Shown here piece after piece: positions 10,460 to 22,129 of a stretch of 62,413 nucleotides of DNA. This stretch comes from Diaporthe sp. PMI_573 (taxonomy: Eukaryota > Ascomycota > Sordariomycetes > Diaporthales > Diaporthaceae): positions 1-62,413 of the forward strand of contig JAJTUP010000161.1 of the NCBI GenBank assembly GCA_021399435.1. The letters run 5' to 3'. The notes below the pieces were generated by a model. The model saw only the letters and a program-made list of their open reading frames with translations. It was not told the DNA's origin and made no database searches. The stretch's first letter is position 1. Each line of letters begins with the position of its first letter. The position numbers and the translations under genes were made by a program.

Positions 10460-12805
10460 ATGAAGCTCTTGCACACCAGCACGCTGCAGGTTCATCGGGC
10501 ACTGCCGCAGCCCCAACCTTACGCGGCCCTCTCTTACTGTTGGGGTGGGATGTACCCCGAATCGACAGATCTCTCACCTGCTCAGTTGCAAAGTGCTTGC
10601 GCGGAAGCTCGCCATCTGGGTCTGGAATGGCTCTGGATTCAAAACCTGTGTGTTGACCATTCTTCGTCAGCCGAAATCTCGGAATCCATCAACTCTCTGT
10701 TCCGTATTTTCCAGGGAAGTGCTCTGTGTCTGGCGTATCTGGAAGATGTCTCGCTTGAGGTTGGAGAAACGAATTCGGAAGTTGCTGAAAAGCTGTTGCG
10801 GAATTCTCGGTGGCTGCGACGGATATGGACTCTTACTGAACTCATCGCATCGAGAGAAATTCTTTGCTTCGACAGGGGTTGGAAACAATTCGGTACGAAG
10901 ACGTCGCTGTTACGTGAAATCTCGGATGCTACTGGAATTGATCTCCCGGTTCTCGAGACTTCCAATTGTCTCTTCGACTTCTCTGTCGGAAGGAGAATGT
11001 CATGGGCATCTGCTTGCTCTTACAACCGGGAGGAGGATCTTGCTTATGCCCTCATCGGATTGTTCGGGGTTAGCATGCCGATTCTATATGGTGAGGGACA
11101 CCTGGCTTTCTTGAGGCTGCAGGATGAGATCTCGAAATCTACCGATGACGCCTCCTTGTTTTGTTGGCAGGCTGGACCCCATACAGCTCAAGAATACCGA
11201 GGCCTTCTCGCTCACTCCCCAGCCGAGTTCAGTCATTTTGCCTCCGTCTCTCCGATTCCGCCCTTACGCATCCATGGAGACGTGCAATTGACCAGCGCAG
11301 GCGTGGTCATTAAGGATGTATCCGTCAGCCACAACTTTGGCTCCAATATCGTGTTGCCGCTCTACTCTGAGGATGGAACAGTCAGGTATGGCATGTATTT
11401 CAGGTTTTGGAAGGGCCGTTACGTCAAGCCTTACTTGGGTTTCACTCACCTCGACACTGATATTAGCCAGACCGTGAGGCGGATCTGCTTAGTACGAGAT
11501 ATCGATTCCAGGACTTCCGGGAAAGTTGTCATGGACCTTCCCCCTCTCGAAAGTCCAGAACTGTCTGCTGGGAATTGCGACCATGCATTTCGTGGGCAAG
11601 GGCAAAAGAATGCACCTCTACGTTATTTCGGGTCACATGCAGATCAGTTTTCTTCGGCTCGAAGTTACACGCCGTCGACTGAAGAGCCATCTCAAGATGA
11701 GACTTCGACTAAGATCTGCACTCAGCATTGTGGTCCACAAAGCCGAGAGGGAATTGCTGGAAGCGTGTGGCGAGCAAATTCACCAGCATCACTCAGCAAT
11801 CAAGTTGAATCTGCAGGTCGCATTTCTATGACGAATAGTGGCACATCTACGATAGGAGACTTCTCGACATCAGAGCAAGATTCTCCGCCACCTGACGACG
11901 ACATGTACATATTCGACAACCTCCCATCCTCACCACCGGCCTTGGACTCGGGACACGAGTTCACACTAGTCAAGGACGAGTTGACAGACTACGTCAAAAG
12001 ATTGCTCCATGGTCAAGTCAAGCACTTGTCGAAACGGTCCAAGCTTGAGTCTCCAATCAGCCGAAAACGGAAGAGACAGCGGATAAGCAACTTCCGGGCA
12101 TGTGAAGAGGCGGAAGATTGTTTGGACTCAGACCCAGACGCTACATTTGTGGAAAATATTCCCAAAGCAACAACCAGAAGAACACTTTCCTGCCCTTTCT
12201 ATCTTCACGACCGCAGGAGGCACAGAGATTGCCTGAAATCGGCCGCTGGGCTTCGAAACATCAAGGACGTGAAGCAACACCTTTGGCATGCTCACCGGCA
12301 ACCGCCCTACTGTTCGATTTGCCATAGCATTTTTCGAACATCAGTGGAATGCGACGAGCATATCCGAGCTCGTAGCCCCCGATGCAAGAGGGAATCCAGG
12401 CAGCCAACTCCCGAAGGCATCTCGGAGGCGCAGGTCCTACAGCTTGCCAAGCGGCCAAAATCAGCGCAGCCCGACGAGTCGACATGGTTCAGCATTTGGG
12501 AGGTACTGTTTCCCGGGGAAGACAAGCCACGACAGCCATTTCTGAATTACTGTGGCAAGATCGAGGCGGCGGTTTGCCGGTTGCATACTTTCTGGTCCAG
12601 GAATGGGCACACGATAATCACAAATTTCCTGAGGCTGCAGGGGTTGCGTAACTATGGGCTAAAAGACGAGGAGCGCAATTTGGCTGCGTTGCATACGTTC
12701 ACGATACACAAGTTGACTGATGAGCTAATATCTGGTTTTATGGAGGACCAGGGCGGGATGGAAGCTCGGGGGAGTAATCACTTGGTTCTGGCGTTGACGC
12801 ATTGA
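10460..12805 (+). CDS. HET domain protein with C-terminal double zinc-finger module
   Basis: A single 781-codon exon. Residues about 1-240 are a HET domain of the kind found at the N-terminus of HET-E-like proteins: SYCWG at 25-29, LEWLWIQNLCVDHSSSAEISE, WLRRIWTLTELIAS from 118, RMSWAS near 180 and ILYGEGHLAFLRLQDEI near 210. HET domains trigger cell death in heterokaryon incompatibility. After a disordered Ser/acidic stretch (about 400-520) comes a basic cluster, RKRKRQR, likely a nuclear localisation signal. Residues 578-640 form a zinc module: Cys578-x12-Cys-x15-His-x4-His, then CSIC-x12-His-x7-Cys. It is followed by a WFSIWEVLFPG motif. The two neighbours downstream carry the same module. 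Instead of the NACHT or repeat domains usual after this HET type, this protein has a zinc module. Whether it binds DNA is unknown. The start is the first Met and fits the MRLLN-like start of the family. Confidence 0.85.
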   Translation: MKLLHTSTLQVHRALPQPQPYAALSYCWGGMYPESTDLSPAQLQSACAEARHLGLEWLWIQNLCVDHSSSAEISESINSLFRIFQGSALCLAYLEDVSLEVGETNSEVAEKLLRNSRWLRRIWTLTELIASREILCFDRGWKQFGTKTSLLREISDATGIDLPVLETSNCLFDFSVGRRMSWASACSYNREEDLAYALIGLFGVSMPILYGEGHLAFLRLQDEISKSTDDASLFCWQAGPHTAQEYRGLLAHSPAEFSHFASVSPIPPLRIHGDVQLTSAGVVIKDVSVSHNFGSNIVLPLYSEDGTVRYGMYFRFWKGRYVKPYLGFTHLDTDISQTVRRICLVRDIDSRTSGKVVMDLPPLESPELSAGNCDHAFRGQGQKNAPLRYFGSHADQFSSARSYTPSTEEPSQDETSTKICTQHCGPQSREGIAGSVWRANSPASLSNQVESAGRISMTNSGTSTIGDFSTSEQDSPPPDDDMYIFDNLPSSPPALDSGHEFTLVKDELTDYVKRLLHGQVKHLSKRSKLESPISRKRKRQRISNFRACEEAEDCLDSDPDATFVENIPKATTRRTLSCPFYLHDRRRHRDCLKSAAGLRNIKDVKQHLWHAHRQPPYCSICHSIFRTSVECDEHIRARSPRCKRESRQPTPEGISEAQVLQLAKRPKSAQPDESTWFSIWEVLFPGEDKPRQPFLNYCGKIEAAVCRLHTFWSRNGHTIITNFLRLQGLRNYGLKDEERNLAALHTFTIHKLTDELISGFMEDQGGMEARGSNHLVLALTH

Positions 12806-13067
12806 AGTTGGTGTCTACTTAAGTAGGTAACGGGATTATGGGAAATGCAAGTGTCTCTCATCTCAGTGCATTTTAATCACGGATGCCTTGCTTTCATTCG
12901 ATGAAATGTGACTTCAGATGAATAGAAGACTGGCACATAATTATAAATGAATACCAAGGTCAGGTGAGTCAAAGTACACAGGTAATTGACAGCGATCCAC
13001 CCAAATATATCACATAGAAATGCTTCCGAGCAAGAGATTACCAAAGAAAACAAGTAACTTCATGTGC

Positions 13068-14260
13068 TTACATCCTCCAGGTCCCAAATGTCCAAAAGTC
13101 TTGGTATGATGTTTCCGGCCATAAGCCGCCTGGTTCAAAACCATACATAGGGGGAACGTCCGTCAAATGCCAAGGGCGACCAACGTTGACACCTTCATGT
13201 AGAATGTCGAGGTCCGAAATGGACGTGGTTGAACTGCTCGTGTCTGACTGAGAAGAAGTATCTGTCTCAACAGGTCCGGACTCGCAGCCTGCGTGCGTGT
13301 TGTCGATGACTGTATGGAACCAGTCCCAAACGACAGTGACGACGTCTTTGACAAGCTCTGTATCCACGGCCTCGCCGTGTCTGTTCCTTAGGGTGCTCAA
13401 TCTTGCCTCCAAGTTCCCGTCCTGACACCGATTTCGAATGTAACCGAGTGTTTCTTCCATGAAGTTCCCAAGGTATATAGAGCTTGGTCTGTCTTTGTCC
13501 GGGAATAGGATGTCCCAAACGTCGAACCACTGCTGCCTTGTTGACGCTCCCCGATTCACAGTCCGCTTTAGCAGTTCTCTCTGCTCGTCTGTTATCCCTT
13601 CAAAAAGAGGCGCTGGTTGCATGTCGCACGAAGCCACCCTTATATGCTCGTCCTGTCTGACTCGATCAGGGAATGTGTGCCCGCAGCGTGGACAATAAAA
13701 CTCCGGACGAAAGTGTTTTCGGCTGATGTGCTGCTTAACATCCTTCACCCGTCGTAGTTCAAACTTGCGACACGCGTGGTACCGATTGCCGTCCAACTTT
13801 GAGAATGGACAAGCCAGCAGCTGGTTTGGTTGAGCTCCGTGTGTATCTTCGTCCGCCAAGTCCCTTGTTTCTGATAACATCCGCCTCTTTGGACTTTTGC
13901 GGCCTTGAGTGGGGTACTCGAGACATTCTGATGATCTCTTCTGGTCCTGATGCCATCGGTCTGCGCATCGTAATGTCGTGGTGGAGCTGCTGCTTCGTGT
14001 GATTTCGTTCTCCCCTGGAGTCGTCCAAGGGCCGCTATGGGTGGATTTACAAACGCGTTGTGTAGGTCGGTATGGGATCAGAACGCTGTCTAATGGGGAT
14101 TTAGAAAATGAAGATCTTGATGATTCATGTTCTGAATGCGCAGGGCGGAATGTTCATTGTGCTCACCAACTGTTGAGTGGCCAGGCATAGCCTTATTGTC
14201 ACTTGCTCCAGTCGACGCTCCACCTCCCGAATCGAGCGTGTAATCTTTCTCGGGAGGCAT
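13068..14260 (-). CDS. Double zinc-finger module protein, spliced, 371 codons
   Basis: Exon 2 is 13068-14089. The frame stays open upstream of the first Met at 13880 but has no ATG, so I infer exon 1 at 14167-14260, beginning MPPEKDYTLDSGG. The 77-bp intron 14090-14166 starts GTGAGC and ends TTAG, and splices a G to AC to give a continuous frame. The first half is Ser/Arg/Thr-rich and carries a basic patch, KSPKRRM. Residues about 125-190 are the zinc module: CPFSKLD, Cys-x12-Cys-x13-His-x4-His, then CPRC-x12-His-x5-Cys, followed by WFDVWDILFPDKDRPS. No HET domain is present. The gene is convergent with the HET-zinc gene (262 bp between stops). The zinc module is best read as a probable nuclear or nucleic-acid-related domain of unknown role. 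Confidence 0.75.
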
Positions 14261-16122
14261 CTGGTGCGGATCAAGACAAATTCGATCGCATGTATCAGTT
14301 TCGGCAGTAGAGTTTTAGTAGGAGAGCATGGAAACCTGAGCCTCTGATTCCGAATACCGGCACGGTTTTCAAGTCAACATCTGAGCATTTGCTTTAGGCA
14401 CATAAATTATTTGAAGTGATTTCTGGTGGTAATTATATCCTGGCTCGCAGATACAAGCAACTCTGCCACTGATCACCAATGAAACCCGGGAATCATGATA
14501 TCAGGTCACTCATCCCGCAACTGCGTGAATATATATGCCGCCAAGATCCAATCGCTACCCTTAGAAGAGAAGGTGGTGTGAAGCCTTCCGCGCTCGCGTA
14601 CTCGACCCCACTTATTGCTCCAATCGGCCAAGTATCGTATGCATGATCGCTTACTGGCGCAGCCCTCGGCCCTGCAAATATGCCATTTGCGTAATAGGTA
14701 GTACTGGTCACCGTGGCAGAGTGTGGTGGCCGGACAAGAACAGGTTTGAATAACGAGGAGGCGTCATAGCTATGTTCTTTCAGGCGCAGGACAGTGCAGC
14801 AGGGACTTCTACGCAAGTCACACCTGGTCACCGTATGGTCACCGTACAGCCATGACCATATGGCTCATCTCAAAGGCTGGGTTGGCTCCAATGTTCTCGA
14901 CAACAGCTTATCTAACGGCCTCACTTCAAGGCAGAATGAGAGGAGTGTTTCTGGGAAACCACGCCAGGCCCTGTACATCCGGGGTGCCTCCCCCCCCCCG
15001 CCAACACCCGCTGGGCCTTCTCCTTCAGCCACTGCCTCATTCCGCACCCCTTGGCTGTTTGACCCTGCGCTTGACGCCAGTATGGCACAGTTGTTCCGCG
15101 ATGACGCAGGTTTTCTGCCAAGCTCTTCGTCAGTCGTCTAGCGTCCGACTTTGATCATCCTCCCGCTGTTCTGACATCCTGAGGTCCATCTACGCTAGTA
15201 GGACGAAGCTGTCATCCTCACCCTTTCGGCCTGTTAGCCCCTGAGCTCTGATTGTGTCTGGGCTCTGATAGTGATGAGCGTTGCGCACAATGTTTGCGGC
15301 GCAGTTGTGTTCGATCTCTATCGACCGTTTCATGGCGAGGAGTTGGACTGGTTACGTGATTGCAAAGGCTTCTACAAGAGTAACGACGTGAGAGTGAAAC
15401 TGCTCGATCACGAAGGGCAGGTAGAGCATAGTTGATTGTGTTTTGGTCGTGTGTGCCGGTTCCGGTATGCGTAAACCAAGCCGGCCTCTTGGATCCGACG
15501 CGATAGCGCGGAGGCTCACGCGGGGGAGTGAATGCGCTGCCACAGCCGTGCATTGAAACGTGCTGTGGCTGGACACCCGGGGCAAGTCAACCTGTTGATG
15601 AGCCTGGCCGGACGTCACGTGGGCAGTAGTCAATTGTCGAGTCCGCATCGGCGTAGCAATCCCAGGACTGGCTCGGGCTGCCAGTCGTGGCAGCATCCAT
15701 AGGCATGGACCAGACGGCACATTCTCAGTCCTTCCATTCTTTCTTCTTTGGATCTCTTCTCGCCTTCATCCTCTCATCCTCCAAGTCCTCCTCATTACAG
15801 CCGCCGAAAGAAACTCTGCATTGCATTGCTGCTCTGACGTTTCACAACAGACACTCTAGCAGGCCGCTGTGGAACTTGGTAATTGAATCACTGAAACATT
15901 GTGGGCCCTGCAGCCAACATCACCTCTGCAGCCAGCACCACGGAGAGCCTGCCTTACAATGTGCCCGACACTGGAGCCGCCCCCAGGGGGAGACGTTGGG
16001 AAGGATGGAGGGGCAAGTACATTAGTGGGCAGCGTTCTATTCCATTGTTGGCTGGGGTTGAAGTGAGGCTTAGCTGACTCAGAGCTTAGTTCTTTGACAA
16101 TTGGGCTCCTGCCGCCAACCGA
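14261..16122. other. Divergent intergenic region between two zinc-module genes
   Basis: About 1.86 kb separates the minus-strand gene start (14260) from the plus-strand start (16123) and presumably holds both promoters. Open frames here are short and overlapping, with no recognisable product. A run of ten C residues lies at 14990-14999. Confidence 0.4.
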
Positions 16123-17727
16123 ATGGACCAAGACGGCGGTTCACAGGGGTGCAGGCCGTGCTACCGAGGCCCTGTGCCCCTGAAAAATCGACCCGTCTCG
16201 CCCGCCGAACCCCCAACCAACGGGCCGGGTCCAGCGACACGCGTTGAAAATCTTTTCCCGCTATACTGCCGGGTCATTCTCAATGCAGCCACGGGCGGCC
16301 GAGCATTGGAAAAAGCGACCTCCACGGAGATTTCCGCATTCCTTGATGCATGTCTCCAGGAGCATGTCCAAAACAGGCCGTCGGGGCAAGGCAATTCAAA
16401 GTCTACAGGAGGGGCGCCTGTGGCCACGTCCACTCCCGCGGCAAGCACTCCATCCGGATCAGGCAAGGAACCCGCCAAGAAACGTCGTCGGGAATCCGAC
16501 GGCGATGAAGATGAGAATGTACGCAAAGGAAAACGAAGAGGAGGCAAAGAACGAGAGGCAAACGCAAAGTTTGGCTGTCCGTTTTACATGTTCGACAAGC
16601 ATGAACACTCCAGTTGCCGAAGCGCCGTGTTGAGGAACTTCTCCGACCTTTTGCACCACTTCAAGAGGGCGCACAAGTCGCTGGCCCACTTCTGCGATAC
16701 CTGTTGGGAGGTGTTCGACTCACATGCTGAATTGTCTGCGCATGAACAATCTTCAACCCAGTGTCGTGGACGGACTTTTCCTCACTTGTGGGCAAGGGAG
16801 CAAGACCTCGTCGCCGTTCGGCGCACTCGCCGAAATGAACTAAAGGCAACATGGTTCGCCATATACGACGCCATTTTCACCGGTACCCAACAACGGCGGC
16901 CGACTTTCTGCATTGCCAGTGCCCAAGACTTCATGGACAGGCTGTCAGATATCGAGCAATCCGAAGATTTTCAAGCTCAGATATTCGGCAACGCACTTCT
17001 GAAGTACTGCTGGCAGATGTGTCATGGTTTTGTTGTCCAAAATCTTAGACGAGAGGAACAATTGTCGCTTTACCCAGGACAACCATTCGACAGGAACCAT
17101 CGTGCGGGCTTACACCTGGGCTTGGGCTCCTCCACCCAACACACAATGCTGCTCGGAACCGCGCAGGACATCTTCGAACCGATCACTCATTTCCAGCCGA
17201 ACGGTCTCAATGGCTTGGGAACATACCCACCCATGCCACCTTTTGGGAGCCCTGTCGCCGCAAACTCCTTGATGGATCCAGTTCTCTCCAATGGCCTGGA
17301 TATCAGCCAGTACTTCGGACTCGGGTCTTCTGCGGCTCAGACAACCCATCCTCAGTTTTCCGAGAATGCACCAGGCCCGACACACATGTATTTGCCAATG
17401 CAACAAGTCACCGGCCATGCCATCTCGCTGGGTGTTACGCCACAGACAGCGTTGCAAATGTTCAGCCACAATCCTCCCAATCCCCGATCTACGTCGGCGA
17501 CCCAGGCAACTGCGGAGCCGCTCGGCCAAGAATATGGAATGCCGCCTCTCCCTCAAACATACCCGCAGCAGCAGGCCCAACCATCACAGATGAATTTCAA
17601 CACACCAGGGTCTCAATCTGCACCTCCGGGCATGTTGACCGGCCTGAATCAAGCCCAATCCAATCAGTCCATGGACAGTGATGGCGCTCCAGCTCCGACT
17701 TCGAATTTCGAATTTCGTCGCCGGTAA
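16123..17727 (+). CDS. Zinc-finger module protein with Gln/Pro/Asn/Met-rich tail
   Basis: A single 534-codon frame. The basic acidic-basic stretch KKRRRESDGDEDENVRKGKR (about 120-140) looks like a bipartite nuclear localisation signal. Residues 152-215 hold the same zinc module as the two neighbours: CPFYMFD, Cys-x12-Cys-x13-His-x4-His, then CDTC-x12-His-x6-Cys, followed by ATWFAIYDAIF. The C-terminal 200 residues are low-complexity and rich in Gln, Pro, Asn, Gly, Ser and Met, with no folded domain visible. It lacks a HET domain. The first Met is used, but an upstream exon cannot be excluded. The role is unknown; a nuclear regulator is the natural guess. Confidence 0.75.
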   Translation: MDQDGGSQGCRPCYRGPVPLKNRPVSPAEPPTNGPGPATRVENLFPLYCRVILNAATGGRALEKATSTEISAFLDACLQEHVQNRPSGQGNSKSTGGAPVATSTPAASTPSGSGKEPAKKRRRESDGDEDENVRKGKRRGGKEREANAKFGCPFYMFDKHEHSSCRSAVLRNFSDLLHHFKRAHKSLAHFCDTCWEVFDSHAELSAHEQSSTQCRGRTFPHLWAREQDLVAVRRTRRNELKATWFAIYDAIFTGTQQRRPTFCIASAQDFMDRLSDIEQSEDFQAQIFGNALLKYCWQMCHGFVVQNLRREEQLSLYPGQPFDRNHRAGLHLGLGSSTQHTMLLGTAQDIFEPITHFQPNGLNGLGTYPPMPPFGSPVAANSLMDPVLSNGLDISQYFGLGSSAAQTTHPQFSENAPGPTHMYLPMQQVTGHAISLGVTPQTALQMFSHNPPNPRSTSATQATAEPLGQEYGMPPLPQTYPQQQAQPSQMNFNTPGSQSAPPGMLTGLNQAQSNQSMDSDGAPAPTSNFEFRRR

Positions 17728-20700
17728 ATTCTGTGGGACCGATCATCTAGGTGTCAACGGTCAAAAATCAGTGTCAACAGCAGAAAATGGGAGTCAAACT
17801 TCTGTGTCAATAGACAGCCCCACGGATAAAAACAAGAATGCGTCTCAGGCCGTATTGCAGGACCGTGTCATTATCTCACAGCGCTGACATCTCCCAAGTG
17901 GTATTGAACACAGTCAGTGGACCACGCTGTGATCAGGCGGGACACATACTTCCTGAAAAGTCGACTTTACCACCGGGGCGGCTTCGTTGATGGGGCTCGA
18001 GAACCCCAGTACCTTTCCCAGTCATCCTGAAGTCGCCCGCCCGTCCTGACGAATAGGGATGAATGGGTGGTCTCACGCCGCATGCTCTCACGCCGCATGT
18101 TCCAGGACGCCAGAGCTCTCACCCTCATCTGCCGACTTGACCTCTCGGCCTCGGCTTTCCGGAGTATCTGAGCAGGTGCTGGCGCTGTTTCGAAACAGCG
18201 CAGGAGTGTTGCCAGTCAAAGAGGGTCTACATCCCCTCCATGGCGGTGCAGTGCTCTCATGCTGCAGGATCGATCGCTAGAAAGGGTCGCATCTAGAAAG
18301 AGCCAAAGCCAGAAAAGGGCACAGCGGCTGTTGGCATGCGCATCAAGTCTTGGCCGTGAGCTTCTTGCCATGCATTCCAGCTCGGGTGTCAGGATTATGT
18401 GGGCTCATTGCACACACCTGAGGATGCGGACGTTCGCCCTCTTTCTTCCCATGTTGTTTATTTCCAAAAGAAAAAGGCGTTGTTCGTCATCTTCATTGTT
18501 TCGTCTATAGGCAGGGTCTCGGGTGGTATCAGCGTTGCTCGAAAACGAAGGTATTTCCGGTCAAGCCCATGTGAAAGTTCGCCGAATCTTGTTGGATGTT
18601 GCTTGCGGCTTCTTTCTTCAAAAATGGCTTGTGGTGTTTCTGGGGGTGTCCAGAGGCGTTAAGCGTTGATTGTTTTATAGTATTAAGCAATGCCCACTGT
18701 TCAAACATAATTAAAAAAATTAAATAAAAAAATCACGAAAAAAAAATCAGCTGTCTCCTGTCGGTCTCGTTCTCATGCGTGTGCAATATCGAGGCCTCGT
18801 TACCGACGCGTTCATGTACTTCGAGATGGCCGAGCAGGCTCCAACCCGCTTTTGCAGAGCATTTTGGTCTTGACTGCAGATTTGGGGAGATTAAGAACAA
18901 CATGAAGACTAATATAAAACAGCACCACGGATGTTCGACTTTCTAATAGTCTCAGGAATGCAGGGCCAAGGGGTACACAATACCACCTTCGGAAGAACCT
19001 TGATGGCACAACGGTACCAAATATTGACACCGATGTGCTCGTGCTTGTGCGCCAAGCCACCCTACCTAATGTATTGATTGGCTCAAGAACTTCCCCATCC
19101 AAGTCCGGGAGGCAGCAATCTGATCCGGTCGGCCAAGTACATGAATTACTTAACCGCCGATGCATGCATTTCCGAGGCTGCTACGTTATTGACGTCCACA
19201 CATGCCAAAGGTGATGACTTGCGACATGGGTCAGTCTCGCGCGGCGGCTGGCCTCCATTCAGGAACTCCATCAGCGCACAGGAATTGCACACGTATACAT
19301 AGGGCCTCATCACAGCATCTAGGCTTGACTCACGCCTTCTGTGCCGCCAATGGACAAGGACCACAAATTCTGAGACCGTTGACATATTCGTAGGACGCAG
19401 CAGCCCCCTCTGCTAGCGCGGCACGAGATACGTGTGTGGGCCGCGACCCGTCTCAAGGTGACGCTCGTGAATGGACATGCTTCAAGCTAGCGACGTGGCT
19501 TCATGCACTACTTCGAGACGGCCTCCAATCCATTATCACGTTCCCTCGAAGCCAATTTTTGAGACATTTGTGGCGTGTTCTGTGCACCTGGACAATCCGA
19601 ATCCTGCCAGCTACAGACGCTCATATTGCCGTATGTACATGCAGCTGCTCTTGGGGTGCGTGATTGCTCTACAGAGCATGCATGAAGCTGCAGTGAGTAT
19701 TGGGGTTTAGGGTACATGGATGTCCTGGACATGGGGACAACTCGGAGGTTGCTTCAATGTTTAAGTGAAAATGGAGGCGGGTTTGATTGTGAATTAGTGA
19801 AACACCTGTCACAGGTATTTCTATCACTATTTCAGGATCTTCGACATACTCCATCACTCAGGTGGTTTGGTAAGCCAGTTCCTGGTAACTCACTGCTTGG
19901 TGGCAACACTGAGGACCATCTCGGGCATGATGTCGGGTAACTCTCTCTCAGTCCCTCAAAGTGGCTGGTGAAAGACACGACCCGTCCGATATTAGCCAAG
20001 ATTTTCAGCTTTCTGGGTAGGTTTATCATGGCCAATTTTGGCATTCCAGAAAAGTAATTAATTGTCCCACGGGTGGTCAGGCACAAATGTACCTATAGTG
20101 ACTTTCAACATTGCCTGGGGCAAAAGGGTTGCGAACCGAAAACCAATCAAAGTGTGTCTGTTTCGATATGCAGTTTACCCTGTGGGCTTGTGACCACCCT
20201 GTGAAACTCCTTGGGGCAGCCGCTGGCAATGACTGCATAGGCATAGCGTTAGCGGCCCGTTCTTTACGCACTCGCGTGAATGTGTGCGCCACGTTCACAC
20301 AGACATGCAAGGTTTGGCGAATCATTCCTGCTTCTGCCAACATTATCGTGTCTACCAGGTGGTTATCCAATGGGAAAGTAAGCCGGTTAAATTCTCTTCC
20401 AGCTTCGCGTCTGATGCTCTGTACTGACGTATCTCGTGTTTGAAAACTGCTGTTGGGCCGCCAGATCATGGAGACCGCTTGGCGGGCATCATGTCTCTAT
20501 TTGATTACCTGGAGAAAGGGCTCCCTCGGCAACTATTTGTATCAAACAAAGCATTACACATATAAATAAGCAACCCTAAGGGGCATTAGGCTAATAGCAG
20601 TCTTAATCCCTTACAGGTTATATAGCTTTATATCTTAGCTGCTTAAAAAGTTAAAAATAGGCGCCTTATACTATACTATTAGCTGATTACCGGACTCGTT

Positions 20701-21919
20701 AGGGACCCGCCAGATGATATGGGATGAGGTACTAGGGTGATGTGTGCAAGTTTAAGCACGTTTCCTACAGTTTGTATGCGACTTATGCCTCTGCTAAGAG
20801 GCTCGAGTGGACTGACCGATGGTAGCGCAGCACGACGCCTTGCAGGAACGATGCGCACCTAGGGCTCCTTCGGGAGTGATTTTGGCTTGGGGCACGAAAA
20901 CTTCCACGTTCGGGACCAAGAAGACAAGACTCAGGAGGAGAGGCCATCCCCGATAAGGCCATCTCGTGGGGCACAAGCTGGGAATGCGAGAGCCCCTGTA
21001 CTCGCTTTCTCATTCTCACACCCACGTCCGTTGAAACTCTTGGATCCAAATCCAAACCACACCCGCATACATGTACACAGTGGGGGTCCGTTTATCAACC
21101 ATTCAAAGATATTTAAACCCCTGTAAGATTAAAAAAAAAATTGATACATGCATTGTTCTTTGCTATTTTGAGTATTCAGTAATGGGTCTCGATTCAGGTC
21201 TACGGCGACTGCCTTGCCATCAAAACCATTGAATTCTCCCACGATTAATGTTACCAGTCATATATTATACTAACCTGGAAAACAAAACCGGGCATGTACT
21301 AGACTTTACACAATCCGCGCCACGTATAGATTACTGTGATGTAATACATTGGCATTTCATATTTCACGTGAGATAAGTGATGCCGTTTTAGGTACTAATA
21401 GCAAATGCTAGTTATCATTTGGCTATTTATCCTGTTCCAAAAATATCCAGTGCCATCAATCCTCGCAGGTAATCCAGGGAGAAGTTAAGAGCAGGAGTCG
21501 TAGTGCTTCTAGGCGAAGTTGTCATCTCCGGGCTGTCAATTCGGAAGTTGACATGGGTCGCAATGCCTATCTATCGGCACCTGTACGTCGTCGAGCTGAC
21601 GGACGTTTCCACAAAAGCCGTAGCCGCCCAGGTCAGTGGCCCTCTGACATATCTGCTGAAGCAGTTCAGTTTCACTCAAGGGTATGGCCGCATCGTGTAG
21701 CAAGGTAACTGAACCAATACCACGTGCACATCCTTTCTGCACAGGAAAGAGTCAGCACTTTGTCCAAGTTAGGTCAGGATGCTTTTGAAATAAAGACAAT
21801 ATCGGATCGCCCTGGCATTGGCAGTCCTCACTGGATTGATGTTGTTCGCTCGTTCTGATTTGTCTGGTAGGTTGAGGTCTTAAGGATTTGTTCGTTATGG
21901 ATAGGATTCTCTGGCCCCT
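17728..21919. other. Region without a recognisable gene
   Basis: GC content is ordinary, but frames are short. The longest, 130 codons at 20077-20469 minus, has no known motif and is overlapped by a 110-codon frame on the other strand. Small local repeats occur: GTGTCAA three times at 17750-17812 and CTCACGCCGCATG twice at about 18073-18101. A-rich tracts lie at 18710-18748 and 21127-21140. A short AT-rich patch at about 20540-20680 looks RIP-affected but has no identifiable source. Confidence 0.45.
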
Positions 21920-22079
21920 ATCGCAGGTGCTTCTTTTCTTTGTCAAATATGTTGTGTTGTGTTGCTCTGGTTTCTCTTGCTGAGGGGGGAGGGAAGGAAA
22001 TCGCAGGTGCTTCTCTTCTTTGTCAAATATGTTGTGTTGTGTTGCTGTGGTTTCTCTTGCTGATGGGGAAGGGAAGGAA
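21920..22079. repeat. Tandem duplication, two 80-bp units
   Basis: Units 21920-21999 and 22000-22079 both begin ATCGCAGGTGCTTCT and end GGGAAGGAA, with only a few mismatches between them. Each contains TTGTGTTGTGTTGCT. The array lies just upstream of the NLR pseudogene. Confidence 0.85.
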
Positions 22080-22129
22080 GAGAGGCGCCTTGACAGAACT
22101 AAGTGCGAAATTTATACAAGGTCAATTGT

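Noticed and set aside
20077..20469. 130-codon ORF on the minus strand
   Set aside because: No motif, and a 110-codon frame covers the other strand; left unannotated.
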